Assembly (NCBI GenBank): GCA_003141895.1
Contig: PLNT01000023.1
Coordinates: 32,311 to 96,310, forward strand
From: Bacteroidales bacterium
GTDB taxonomy: Bacteria; Bacteroidota; Bacteroidia; Bacteroidales; VadinHA17
Length of the DNA: 64,000 bases
Direction: 5' to 3'
A model generated the notes under the pieces. The model did not search any database, was not told the origin of the DNA, and saw only the letters and a program-made list of their open reading frames with translations. The translations under genes and the position numbers were made by a program. Below are positions 52,305 to 60,855 of this stretch, piece by piece (the first letter of the stretch is position 1; the number at the start of each line of letters is the position of its first letter).

Positions 52305-53036
52305 TCAAAGCTTATCATATGAAATCATTTCATTTAAGTTCTTTTTGGGCGGTGTGGCAGGCCATTTCACCGGGACTCCCAATGGAGTGATACAAACACG
52401 TGTATAGTTGTCAGGTATCTGGAGAACTTCTTTTGTAACACTTTCTGAAATGGCATCCGTAATAAAAACAGTACCATAACCTAAAGCTCTTGCAGCAAGC
52501 ATCATATATCCTGCTGCCAGTGGTCCGTCCCAATGATTATAATCGGGATACTTTGAATTATTATCGGTTAAAACAACAATAAAAACAGGAGCTGAAAAAT
52601 AGCCGGTTGAAAGGGCCTTCCTTACTTTTTGTTCATATTGCTCTTTAGTTTCGCTGCTGGGATTGGCTCCATACCTTGACAATGATTCATTGACGCAGGC
52701 TTCCATCATCTGGTTAATCAGTTTCTTATCTCTTATAACCAGAAATTTCCATGGCTGTTGATTCCCTGAGGTTGGTGCCATACGTGCAGCATCTATAATT
52801 TTTTTGATTTTCGGATCAGGAATAGGATCTGGCTTGAAACTTCTGACTGACCGGCGATTATGAATTACATACCAGATATCAGACATCTGGGCGTTGTTAT
52901 TTGTCTTTTTTACTTCTTGCTTCGGATTTGATTTCGAACTTTCAGTACTTTCTGTTTGCGCATTAACTGCTGAAATTGCTAAAGATATGCTTAGAATTAA
53001 GAATAAAGCGCGGAGGATTTGATTTTTTACTTTCAT
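52305..53036 (-). CDS. Exported nitroreductase-family protein
   Basis: A 243-residue FMN-dependent nitroreductase-fold protein. HNRRSVRSFKPDPIPDPKIK has the conserved FMN-binding RRSxRxF motif, with MAPTSGNQQPWKFLVI following. The N-terminus is a Sec-type signal (ALFLILSISLAISAVNAQ) plus a Ser/Lys-rich linker of about 25 residues, so the protein is probably periplasmic. FMN-dependent NAD(P)H oxidoreductases are normally cytoplasmic, which makes export odd. A different electron donor or a misannotated start could explain it. The predicted leader is long and clearly hydrophobic, so I keep it. Confidence 0.9.
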   Translation of the reverse strand: MKVKNQILRALFLILSISLAISAVNAQTESTESSKSNPKQEVKKTNNNAQMSDIWYVIHNRRSVRSFKPDPIPDPKIKKIIDAARMAPTSGNQQPWKFLVIRDKKLINQMMEACVNESLSRYGANPSSETKEQYEQKVRKALSTGYFSAPVFIVVLTDNNSKYPDYNHWDGPLAAGYMMLAARALGYGTVFITDAISESVTKEVLQIPDNYTRVCITPLGVPVKWPATPPKKNLNEMISYDKL

Positions 53037-53560
53037 TTACTGAGATTTAAAATTTAACACAAACTTAGTACAATTTTTTTGCCCAGGTGATTTTAAAGAA
53101 GCTATAAATGAATCTTCCTGATTCTGCAACGGCCAGTCGCCTTGACCACATTTGGCCAGACAAGTGACAATTTATATATATCTCTAAACAACAAATATTT
53201 AGCTCCGGTTTTTATTAGTCAATTTTCTATTTTAAACTTCAAACCTCCTGTAACCTGAAAGAAAAAGAATCTTTCATAAAATGGCCATTTTTTCTCAAAA
53301 CCTGGCTCAAACCTGGGGCCGCAATGTGAACTACAATTACAATTATTTTCAGAGACAATTACAAAAAGGGGGAATGGTTTTTCAGTTCATTGTCTCAAAG
53401 ATTAGACAATTTGACCATGATTATTAGGGAGATAAAATAGATCTGGTGAAAATTAGTTTTTTAGAAAACTATTAAATATATTTATATTTAATAACGACAT
53501 TGAAAAAAATAGCTTTAAAAGGTGCACAAAAGAGTAAGAAATCATATAATAAATTAAGTT
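53037..53560. other. 524-base gap upstream of the five-gene exported operon
   Basis: Divergent promoter region. CAAACTTA on the plus strand (TAAGTTTG on minus) at 53060-53067 is a good -7 element for the nitroreductase gene. For the plus-strand operon, TAGCTTTA near 53511 is a weak match. An inverted repeat ATTGTCT (53389-53395) with AGACAAT (53404-53410), and a third AGACAAT near 53353, could be a regulator site. I see no gene. Confidence 0.5.
53060..53067 (-). promoter_or_regulatory. -7 promoter element for the nitroreductase gene
   Basis: TAAGTTTG on the minus strand, 23 bases upstream of the start codon at 53036. Confidence 0.45.
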
Positions 53561-54892
53561 ATGCAAAAGAGGTTAATCTTAACAATAATTGCATTAATTG
53601 GCTTTGCAATTGCATCAAAGGCTCAGTCGAAGGATGGAATGACGGACATAAAGTATCGTAGAAGTTCGTTACACACAATACTTATGGAGTCGGATAATTT
53701 TCCACGTAAAGACACTGTAATAAAAGCCTATTACAATGCTCCTTTCCCTGACAAGTATAATGATCACATGATAGGTGCAAAGTCATTTGACCCAAGAAAG
53801 TACCCAATTACTGATGAGGAACGTGCAGCAGCAGGTAAGAAACAAAGTGCAGCGGGAAGTATGTTTAAAGGCTTGGTTTCTCAAACCACTGCCGGAATTG
53901 TTGATTCAACAGCTGCGGATGTTCCACTTATTATAAATAAATATTTTAAAGAAAATAAAATAGCCAATCAGTTAGTGGCAAAATGGTTTGACAGGCAAGA
54001 GGATGGAAGTTTTGATTGGAATCTAATTGCTGAAAGAGGTGTATTTGATGCTTCTTTTCTTAGTTCAAAGACTGCTCAGGCCTCCTCTGACGGAAAAGCT
54101 CTTCTTGTCACTGCTGGACTTGAATTAATCAATAATACATTTGTTGTGGTTTCCAGGATGAATTTTGTAACTAATGAAATTGTTGCAGCTTCAATAAGAG
54201 ATGCTGCAAAAGCTCAGGCTGCCAATATCAAAATCGCTTTGTTGAAAGAAACAGCTTTAAAAGCCGCAGATGCTGCCTATGAGAAAGCCAAGGAAGGATA
54301 TTCTGTTTGGGCTACATCATATTTATATAAATTAGTTTGGAATGATACTATTCAAACTATTTTCTTTACAGATTTATATATGGATAAAGCAACCGCTGAT
54401 TCAAAGAAAAAGGCAGCTTTTGATAATTCTGACTTATTTAAACTTGAATATGTAGGGAACGAAAAAGCTACAAGTCTTGTTACATTCTCTTTAAAGGAAA
54501 AAAGAACAGAAGATCAAATAGTTGTAATAGCTACTATTAGAACAATTGAAGCAGTTTATGCTAAACTGCAGAAGAAATATGATGTATTTAAAACTAAAAC
54601 ACCTCTTTATACAGGGAATCCTATTACTGCTAAAATTGGTATGAAAGAGGGATTAGAGGGAGGAGAAAAGTTTGATGTACTTGAACTAAATATTGATCCT
54701 AAAACAGGAGTATCTAAATACAAGAGTGTGGGTAAAATAGAAGTTGATAAAAATCTGATTTGGGACAATAGATATAATATTGGAGAGGAACCTGTTGCTG
54801 AAGGAGAAAAATCAAAACCGGTTTTGGATCGAACTACATTCAAAGGTGGAAGTAAGTATTACCCAGGTCTGCTGATTAAACAGATAAAATAA
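53561..54892 (+). CDS. Exported protein of unknown function, first gene of five-gene operon
   Basis: A 443-residue protein with a Sec signal (LILTIIALIGFAIASKAQ). After it comes RRSSLHTILMESDNFPRKD and PFPDKYNDHMIGAK, which read as an ordered N-terminal domain. The middle (about 205-260) is rich in Ala and Lys, probably helical (AAKAQAANIKIALLKETALK, ADAAYEKAKEGYSVWATSYL). The C-terminal 100 residues look like beta strands (EGLEGGEKFDVLELNIDPKT, KSVGKIEVDKNLIWDNR). I cannot assign a named family. It heads five co-directional genes with gaps of 12 to 30 bases, all encoding exported proteins. Confidence 0.85.
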   Translation: MQKRLILTIIALIGFAIASKAQSKDGMTDIKYRRSSLHTILMESDNFPRKDTVIKAYYNAPFPDKYNDHMIGAKSFDPRKYPITDEERAAAGKKQSAAGSMFKGLVSQTTAGIVDSTAADVPLIINKYFKENKIANQLVAKWFDRQEDGSFDWNLIAERGVFDASFLSSKTAQASSDGKALLVTAGLELINNTFVVVSRMNFVTNEIVAASIRDAAKAQAANIKIALLKETALKAADAAYEKAKEGYSVWATSYLYKLVWNDTIQTIFFTDLYMDKATADSKKKAAFDNSDLFKLEYVGNEKATSLVTFSLKEKRTEDQIVVIATIRTIEAVYAKLQKKYDVFKTKTPLYTGNPITAKIGMKEGLEGGEKFDVLELNIDPKTGVSKYKSVGKIEVDKNLIWDNRYNIGEEPVAEGEKSKPVLDRTTFKGGSKYYPGLLIKQIK

Positions 54893-54921
54893 TTTTATAT
54901 TAATCTTTAATTAAACGTAAA

Positions 54922-55443
54922 ATGGAAACAATTAAAAAACAAACGATCCTGATAGTATTGATGCTATTTTGTTTTTCTGTTTTAAGCTATGCACAGGCTA
55001 AAAGAAAAGCAAATAAAGACACTGAAGCATGGAGATATGAAATTGAAGCTGTTCAGACGGGTGTCCAAGGAACATATTTGATTAAAGTTTGGTCCTATTC
55101 AAAAAAACCAGATGTGGCAATTGAACAGGCAAAAAAGAATGCTGTTCACGGTATAATTTTTAGAGGTTTTGCAGGAAGACAAGGAGTACAAGGGCAACAG
55201 GCTTTAACCTCTAATGTAAGTTTAGAACAGGAAAAGGCAGATTTCTTTGATTCTTTTTTTAGTAACGGAGGAAAATATATGAAGTTTGTAGCATCAACGA
55301 ATGATGGTGCCGTTGCCGCTGAAGACAGAATGAAAGTTGGGAAAGAATATAAGGTGGGTGTAATTGTATCTGTTAATGTTGCTGCACTAAGGAAAGATTT
55401 GGAAGATGCAGGTATTATCAAAAAACTTGGTGCCGGATTTTAA
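54922..55443 (+). CDS. Exported LPP20/FlgT-N-like protein, paralogue 1
   Basis: A 173-residue protein with a Sec signal (LIVLMLFCFSVLSYAQ). The body has the A-x3-A-x3-A-V heptad-like helix IEQAKKNAVHGIIFRGFAG and a flanking strand GTYLIKVWSYSKKPDVA. This helix-strand pattern is shared with the next gene (IDAIEQAKKNAVRDVLFNGI after TVKAWGNGRN), so the two are paralogues. The pattern recalls LPP20 and FlgT N-terminal domains and LpoB/CsgG-type outer-membrane partners. Function is unknown. It begins 29 bases after gene 1. Confidence 0.83.
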   Translation: METIKKQTILIVLMLFCFSVLSYAQAKRKANKDTEAWRYEIEAVQTGVQGTYLIKVWSYSKKPDVAIEQAKKNAVHGIIFRGFAGRQGVQGQQALTSNVSLEQEKADFFDSFFSNGGKYMKFVASTNDGAVAAEDRMKVGKEYKVGVIVSVNVAALRKDLEDAGIIKKLGAGF

Positions 55444-55455
55444 ACACTTAATATT

Positions 55456-55941
55456 ATGAAATATTCTTTATTGTCACTAATTGTAGCTGCACTTTTGATC
55501 TTTACAGATTGTTATAGTCAAAAAAATACAGCTGGATACTATTCCTATAAAACCGAATGCTTGGGTGTGGAAATGGATGGTTCACAAACTGTTAAAGCCT
55601 GGGGTAATGGCAGAAACAGGATAGATGCCATTGAACAAGCTAAAAAAAATGCAGTTCGTGATGTACTGTTTAACGGAATCAATGAGGGGAAACAAGACTG
55701 CGAGAGAAGACCCGTGATATCAGAAGTAAATGCACAAGTAAAGTACGAGGAATACTTTGATAAATTTTTTGCCGATGGTGGTGAATTCAAAAACTTCGTT
55801 TCTTTAAAAGATGAACGACTCGGACAAAGAATTTTTAGAGATCGAAAATCTGCTCACGAAACCGTAACATACGATATTGTTCTTCGTATTCAACGAACTG
55901 AACTAAAACAAAAAATGATTACTGATGGCATTCTGAAATAG
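55456..55941 (+). CDS. Exported LPP20/FlgT-N-like protein, paralogue 2
   Basis: A 161-residue protein with a Sec signal ending near TDCYSQ. It shares with paralogue 1 the strand-helix module QTVKAWGNGRNRIDAIEQAK followed by KNAVRDVLFNGI, the middle segment EEYFDKFFADGGEFKNFVS (compare KADFFDSFFSNGGKYMKFVA) and the C-terminal LRIQRTELKQKMITDGILK (compare VNVAALRKDLEDAGIIKKL). The two proteins are probably subunits of one heteromeric complex. It begins 12 bases after paralogue 1. The presence of a Cys near the end of the signal raises the possibility of lipidation, but the position is not ideal. Confidence 0.83.
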   Translation: MKYSLLSLIVAALLIFTDCYSQKNTAGYYSYKTECLGVEMDGSQTVKAWGNGRNRIDAIEQAKKNAVRDVLFNGINEGKQDCERRPVISEVNAQVKYEEYFDKFFADGGEFKNFVSLKDERLGQRIFRDRKSAHETVTYDIVLRIQRTELKQKMITDGILK

Positions 55942-55954
55942 TTTTAAATATTAA

Positions 55955-56923
55955 ATGAAAATGGAAATGAAAAAAACACTAAGAAAAATAGCTCTTACAA
56001 TAACAATTGTTTTGAGCTTAACCGTGGTTGCTTTTTCACAAGCGAAAAAACCTACCATTATGGTTGTTCCAAGCGATGTCTGGTGTAATACTAATGGTTA
56101 TATGATGGAGTTTGATAATCAGGGAACCAAAGTTAAGTTACCGGATTATAAAAAGGCTCTTCAGGAAAACGCTGATCTATTATTAGTTATTAGTAAAATT
56201 AATGAATTGATGGCGACCCGCGGCTTCCCTTTAAAAAACCTGGAATCAGCGCTTAAAACTCTTGAAAACAATGCTGCTGAAGATGCAATGACAACAAGTA
56301 AAAGTGGTGCCGAGTTAAGTGAAAGTCCTGTTGATAAATTAAAAAATGTCGCCAAAGCTGATATCTGGATACAAATGACCTGGACTGTAAATACAACGGG
56401 CCCAATGAAATCAGTTACATTTAATTTACAGGGGTTGGATGCATATACCGATAAGCAAATTGCCGGAGCATCGGGGACTGGCAATCAGTTGCTTGGAGCA
56501 GCACTGCCAGTTATGTTGGAAACAGCTGTTTTGTCCTATCTCGATAATTTTAATGTTCAATTACAATCTCATTTTGATGACTTATTTGCAAATGGTCGTG
56601 AGATTATTTTGAGAATCAGAAAATGGGATTCTTTTGATGGTGATTTAGAAAGCCAATATGGAGGTGAGGAATTAGGAACTCAAATTGAAAAATGGGTTTC
56701 TGACAACACCGTTCAAAACAGATTCAGTACATCAGATGCTTCAGAGAACAGGATGTTATTTGAACAAGTCAGAATACCGCTTTATGATGCGAATAACAAA
56801 GCTGTTGATGCAAGAGGCTGGGCCAGAGGATTGCAAAAGTATTTAAAAGACACCTATAAAATTGATTCTAAATTAACCATGAAAGGACTTGGTCAGGCAA
56901 CGTTAACTGTTGGAGAAAAATAA
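55955..56923 (+). CDS. Exported DUF6175-like protein
   Basis: A 322-residue protein with a Sec signal (IALTITIVLSLTVVAFSQ). There are three possible ATG starts in the first seven codons (55955, 55961, 55967). The N-terminal KPTIMVVPSDVWCNTNGYM and the central IWIQMTWTVNTTGPMKSVTF strand are similar in layout to CsgG-like nucleotide-fold lipoproteins, and I recall the DUF6175 family for this sequence type. It lies 13 bases after paralogue 2 and probably forms part of the same envelope complex. The last 14 bases overlap a possible extension of the next gene. Confidence 0.8.
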   Translation: MKMEMKKTLRKIALTITIVLSLTVVAFSQAKKPTIMVVPSDVWCNTNGYMMEFDNQGTKVKLPDYKKALQENADLLLVISKINELMATRGFPLKNLESALKTLENNAAEDAMTTSKSGAELSESPVDKLKNVAKADIWIQMTWTVNTTGPMKSVTFNLQGLDAYTDKQIAGASGTGNQLLGAALPVMLETAVLSYLDNFNVQLQSHFDDLFANGREIILRIRKWDSFDGDLESQYGGEELGTQIEKWVSDNTVQNRFSTSDASENRMLFEQVRIPLYDANNKAVDARGWARGLQKYLKDTYKIDSKLTMKGLGQATLTVGEK

Positions 56924-56942
56924 ATTCCTTAAAAAACATATT

Positions 56943-57911
56943 ATGAAAAAGTTAATAATATTTAGCTTAATGCTAATCACATGCTTAGGGGCATTTTCTC
57001 AAAACAATAAAGGGAAGTCTGATGATCTGGCCCGTATAGCATTAAATACATATATTCCTGATCAGGTAGAAGGGCTTACCCCTGGTGCCAGAAATAGTCT
57101 TGAAAATAAACTGAGCCAGATTGCAACCACAAATGGTATGGGGGGAAGTGTTTTTAATCCCAGGTTTATCATTACCGCAAATATTGTTGTATTAACCAAA
57201 GACATTACACCAACGGCACCTCCGATGCAAGCCTTTACTTTAGAAGTTACACTCTACATCGGCGATGGTATTGAGGGAACATTGTTTGCAAGTCAATCAG
57301 TTACATTAAAAGGTGTTGGCGAGAATGAGACAAAGGCTTATATGGCTGCTTTGAAAAATCTAAAAACAAATGATCCTCAATATCAGACCTTTATTGACAA
57401 AGGGAAAACAAAAATCATAGAATATTATAACAGCAGGTGTGATTTTATTATTAAGGAGGCACAGTCACTGGCATCTCAGAGCCAATATGATGCTGCAATA
57501 TATAAATTGACAACTGTCCCTGAAGTTTGTGCAGAGTGTTTTAATAAATGCATGGATGCCGTTGCTCCAATCTTTCAGCAAAGGATTGACAAAGACTGCC
57601 TGGTAAGATTAGCAGCGGCCAATAATATCTGGTCTGCTAATCAGGATGTAAATTCAGCAAATTCAGCAGGCGAGGTGTTGGCATTTATAGACCCGCAAGC
57701 TGCTTGCTACAAAGATGCGCAGGCTTTAACTGAAAAAATGGCAAAGCGCGTTCTTGCGATAGATAAACGTGAATGGAATTTCAAGCTAAAAGTACAGCAA
57801 GACGGAGTTGATATAAGCAAAGCTGCTATCAGTGCCGCAAGGGATATTGGAGTTGCATATGGTAATGGACAACCACAATCAGTTGTCTATAACACAAGAG
57901 GCTGGTGGTAG
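56943..57911 (+). CDS. Exported protein of unknown function, last gene of operon
   Basis: A 322-residue protein from ATG 56943 with a Sec signal (LIIFSLMLITCLGAFSQ). The first 140 residues are beta-rich (RFIITANIVVLTKDITPTAP, FTLEVTLYIGDGIEGTLF). A helical region of TPR-like character follows (IIKEAQSLASQSQYDAAIYK, VPEVCAECFNKCMDAV), with several cysteines in a C-x2-C-x3-C cluster (residues about 198-205). It ends VVYNTRGWW. The protein is unlike anything I can name. It precedes a strong hairpin that ends the operon. Confidence 0.82.
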   Translation: MKKLIIFSLMLITCLGAFSQNNKGKSDDLARIALNTYIPDQVEGLTPGARNSLENKLSQIATTNGMGGSVFNPRFIITANIVVLTKDITPTAPPMQAFTLEVTLYIGDGIEGTLFASQSVTLKGVGENETKAYMAALKNLKTNDPQYQTFIDKGKTKIIEYYNSRCDFIIKEAQSLASQSQYDAAIYKLTTVPEVCAECFNKCMDAVAPIFQQRIDKDCLVRLAAANNIWSANQDVNSANSAGEVLAFIDPQAACYKDAQALTEKMAKRVLAIDKREWNFKLKVQQDGVDISKAAISAARDIGVAYGNGQPQSVVYNTRGWW

Positions 57912-57923
57912 AATAAACCCTAT

Positions 57924-58163
57924 TCAATAATAGCTTAAACCCGGTAAATGTTCCGGGATAGTATCAGGAGAGTCGCGTTCCATAAAAGCGTAACGAGGAT
58001 GCTCGTTACGCTTTTTGTGTGACGGCACTAGCCCGAACCGGGTTCTTGTTCCCAACTTAATATGCGGGATTGAATTTTTGCTTACCATTTTGTAAACATA
58101 GCTTTCTGACATATGAATGTAATCGGCTAAACCATTAACATCTAAAAATCTTTTTTCTTCCAT
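57924..58163 (-). pseudogene. Truncated excisionase-like HTH gene
   Basis: 79 residues on the minus strand. The N-terminal half is a good helix-turn-helix of the excisionase/HTH_17 type: FLDVNGLADYIHMSESYVYK, MVSKNSIPHIKLGTRTRF. A normal member continues with D-x-x-x-I-x-x-W. Here the frame leaves the family right after RTRF and reads instead through the GC-rich hairpin at 57984-58015, giving a nonsense tail. It is probably a gene cut short when a repeat was inserted. Such genes sit next to integrases or in mobile islands, which fits this accessory region. Confidence 0.55.
57984..58015 (+). terminator. Strong hairpin after the five-gene operon
   Basis: AAAAGCGTAACGAG (57984-57997) pairs exactly with CTCGTTACGCTTTT (58002-58015), loop GATG, followed by one more T. 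A 14-bp stem with A-rich and T-rich flanks fits a bidirectional terminator. It also resembles a dispersed Bacteroidetes repeat and lies inside the truncated HTH gene. Confidence 0.75.
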
Positions 58164-58383
58164 TGTCTTTAATCTTTATTCTTTTATACCCATATGGAGG
58201 GTAATAAAAAATATAAGGAAAAAACTAAACAATAAGGACTTAATCCCCGCTTTTAGTGGTCAATTTGATCCTGCCAAAGATGATCAAAGCCACTGGTTTT
58301 TCTATTTTTATGTCATCAGCTTCCATTATGAGAGTGAAATCACCAAGGAAGAATGCGGGGTTTCGTGATATTTGTAAAAATTA
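58164..58383. mobile_element. Possible IS21-type end remnant
   Basis: TAGTGGTCAATTTGATCCTG near 58254-58273, followed by AGATGATCAAAGCCACTGG, resembles the tandem TGGTCAAnTTGnTCC motifs found in the terminal regions of IS21-family elements in Bacteroidetes. No transposase is present. Right after it a permease gene begins without its 5' half, so an old insertion or deletion junction is plausible. This is pattern memory, not a search result. Confidence 0.35.
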
Positions 58384-58938
58384 AATAATGCCAGGCAGAT
58401 CCCGGTAAAAGACCTTATCCGTGCGGCAATAGTTTCCTGCATTGTTGCAGGAACTTCCATTTCGATAGCATTCTTTACGACCATGCATCTATTTGGAGTT
58501 CCATTCGAACCTATGGGTATGTGGGACGTTATAAAAGTTATTTTTCTCTTCACTCTTGCAATGGAAAGCATTTCTTACTTACTGGTTCTCAACATAAATA
58601 ATAGTAGCATTTTAGCAGCTATTATCACTCTCATCGTATTGCCGGCATTTATGTATTCGGGGTACATGGTACCATTCGAACAGATGGCTGATTTACCAAA
58701 TAAAATAGGAGGTTGGTTTCCATTAAGGTATTATTTAAAGGCGCTTTACCTGGTTTTTAACCATCATCAACCACTAACTGCAGCACAACCATTTTTAAAC
58801 AAACTCTGGAACTTTTCAGGATTGTTTTTTTCATTGTCTGCTATATCCATTTTTATCGGGCAAATAGAACGAAAACATCGTATGAAAAAACATAACATAG
58901 AAAATAATAAACTAAATATACAGGAGATTCAATCATGA
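58378..58938 (+). pseudogene. 5'-truncated ABC-2 permease fragment
   Basis: The frame is open from 58378 after a stop codon at 58375, with no start codon until the internal ATG at 58483. The translated part is the C-terminal half (about 185 residues) of an ABC-2 type drug-efflux permease. It has helices IRAAIVSCIVAGTSISIAFF, VIKVIFLFTLAMESISYLLV and SILAAIITLIVLPAFMYSGY, then KIGGWFPLRYYLKALYLVFN. A complete protein would be about 380 residues. The gene is broken at its 5' side beside the possible IS remnant. Its stop overlaps the TolC start by four bases, so the two once formed an operon. Confidence 0.7.
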
Positions 58939-60307
58939 AGAAGATTATCGTTATTTCTTTTTTGATGTCATATGCTTTATGGAATTCAACATCTTTTGCA
59001 CAAAAGGCGCTTACTCTTGAAGATGCCATACGGATAACTCTGGATAATAATCCGAACATTAAGATCAGCCAAAGTCAAATCAGGGAAGCTGATGCAAAAA
59101 GAATTCAGGTATATTCCAGTTTTCTGCCTCAGGCGGATATTCTTTCGAAGTATTATTACACCAATAATGTTTCGGAATTATTTCCACTTGATGGCTCCAG
59201 CGTTCCAGTAATGAGTAATGGTATCCCAACTGGTGAAGACATCATTATGCATTCAAAAGCACCATTTCCAATATTTGACAGGGATGTTTTAACGATGGAT
59301 TTTAATATGATGTACACTTTGTATGCCGGAGGAAAACGGAAGAATGCCCCCTTGAAAGCACCACTGCTTTAAAAGAAGCATATCAGAACGATCTTCAGGA
59401 AACAGAAGGGAATTTAAGTCTGAGTGTTAAAACGATTTTTTTTAATGTGCTCTTCCTGGATGAACTTTTGAAGGTATATGAGAAATCATTAAATCAACTT
59501 CAGGAACATCTCTCTCAGGCGGAAAAATCATATCAGGAAGGCGTTCGTTCCGAATTTGATGTACTTACGTTTAAAACTAAAGTAACAGATTTTAATAGCC
59601 AGCTTATTGAACTTAAAAGTAAAAAGGAAATTGCATTATACTCATTAAAAACATTGCTTAATTCTTCAGATACTGACAGTATTATTTGTATTGGTTCTAT
59701 CAATAGCAGTATAAACTTTTCTATTCTTTCATCAGCACAACTATCAGACAGTATTGATATTGGGAATAATAAAATAAGATCATTAAAAGCCATGAGAAAT
59801 GTTCTCGGTTACAAAGAGAAAGTTGATAAAGCAGAAAATTTACCAACAATATTCGCTTTTGGCAACTATCATGTGTATCATGGTATGGATACTCCACCAT
59901 TTGATCAGGCATGGCGACAGGGTTATGCGATAGGAGTAGGCTTAAAAATCAATTTGTTTGATGGGAATTTATCAAAGGGGAAAGCTCAGGAAACAAGAGC
60001 TGGTATCGAAAAAATTGAGGGTTACGAAGAGAATTTCAAGATACAATTCAAAAATAAGTATTTAACATCTGTTCAACATATCAAATCACTCGAAGCTCAA
60101 CGAGAATCAGTATTAAAGAACATTGAAGTCGCAAATAAGACTTATGAAATAGCTAGTGTGGGATATAAAAATAGTGTAATAACAACTATTGAATTGAATG
60201 ATGCACAATTAAATATCACTAAAGTAAATATCCAATTATTAAGTATTGAGAAGGATATTCTCCTTGAACAGGCTAATCTCCAATATTTATTGGGTGCAAT
60301 TTATTGA
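58935..60307 (+). pseudogene. TolC-family outer-membrane efflux protein, frameshifted
   Basis: The first frame runs from ATG 58935 (signal ISFLMSYALWNSTSFAQ, then LTLEDAIRITLDNNPNIKIS) to a stop at 59370-59372. The second is open from at least 59354 to 60307 and carries the rest of the TolC fold (ALYSLKTLLNSSDTDSI, KTYEIASVGYKNSVITTIEL). Joined, they give an ordinary protein of about 455 residues. The shift lies at the run CCCCC (59347-59351): one missing base would restore the frame and give KRKNAPLEST-like continuity. It is either a true inactivation or a sequencing error in a homopolymer. It would be the outer-membrane partner of the broken permease. Confidence 0.85.
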
Positions 60308-60338
60308 CAACATTATTTTTTAGATACAAATTCATTTT

Positions 60339-60346
60339 TAACTTTG
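60339..60346 (+). promoter_or_regulatory. -7 promoter element for the Rrf2/hcp operon
   Basis: TAACTTTG, 29 bases before the ATG at 60376, just upstream of the palindromic operator. Confidence 0.5.
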
Positions 60347-60353
60347 TAATAAA

Positions 60354-60371
60354 TACTACAAAAAGGTAGTA
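60354..60371. promoter_or_regulatory. Palindromic operator of the Rrf2/hcp operon (TACTAC-N6-GTAGTA)
   Basis: TACTAC (60354-60359) and GTAGTA (60366-60371) are separated by AAAAAG and sit between the -7 element and the start codon, about where transcription begins. That position fits repression by the Rrf2 protein encoded right after it. Confidence 0.65.
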
Positions 60372-60375
60372 ATAT

Positions 60376-60801
60376 ATGATACGTAATAAAACCACTGAGT
60401 ATGCCCTGACTATCCTTGGGTTTATGGCAAGCCGGAATGAGGATATGTATTCGGCAGAATACCTTCACAAACAATTAAATATTCCACGTCGTTACCTCCG
60501 TCGTTTGCTAACTGATTTGTCCAAACATGGATTCTTAAAAAGCACATCAGGTAGAAATGGAGGATTCGTTTTTGCCAAGGATTTAGAAGAAATAAATCTC
60601 GCCTTAGTGATTAATACATTGGAAGGATACGAGACATTATGTACCTGCATTCTTGGTTTCAGTTGTTGTATTGTTGATAAACCTTGTATTATGCATGATA
60701 CTTGGATGGAAGCACGTTCAAAAATGTTCGAAGTCCTTTCAAATACAACCCTTGCCGATCTTAAAGAAAAATATCAGATGGATCTCATAAAAAAACTTTA
60801 G
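60376..60801 (+). CDS. Rrf2-family regulator of hcp operon
   Basis: A 141-residue Rrf2 protein. The winged helix is RNKTTEYALTILGFMASRN, IPRRYLRRLLTDLSKHGFL, SGRNGGFVFAKDL. Five cysteines (89, 91, 97, 98, 104; ETLCTCILGFSCCIVDKPC) would hold an iron-sulfur cluster. Rrf2 proteins of the NsrR type sense nitric oxide through such clusters and repress nitrosative-stress genes. The hcp gene begins 54 bases after its stop, and a palindromic operator lies upstream. The NO-sensing role is inference from these neighbours. Confidence 0.93.
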   Translation: MIRNKTTEYALTILGFMASRNEDMYSAEYLHKQLNIPRRYLRRLLTDLSKHGFLKSTSGRNGGFVFAKDLEEINLALVINTLEGYETLCTCILGFSCCIVDKPCIMHDTWMEARSKMFEVLSNTTLADLKEKYQMDLIKKL

Positions 60802-60855
60802 ATAGTATAAACACAGTTTAATTATTATATATTTTAAACAAACAAGATTAGAAAT

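Noticed and set aside
58237..58327. 28-codon minus-strand frame MEADDIKIEKPVALIIFG...
   Set aside because: Too short and of no known family. It lies in the region of the possible IS remnant.
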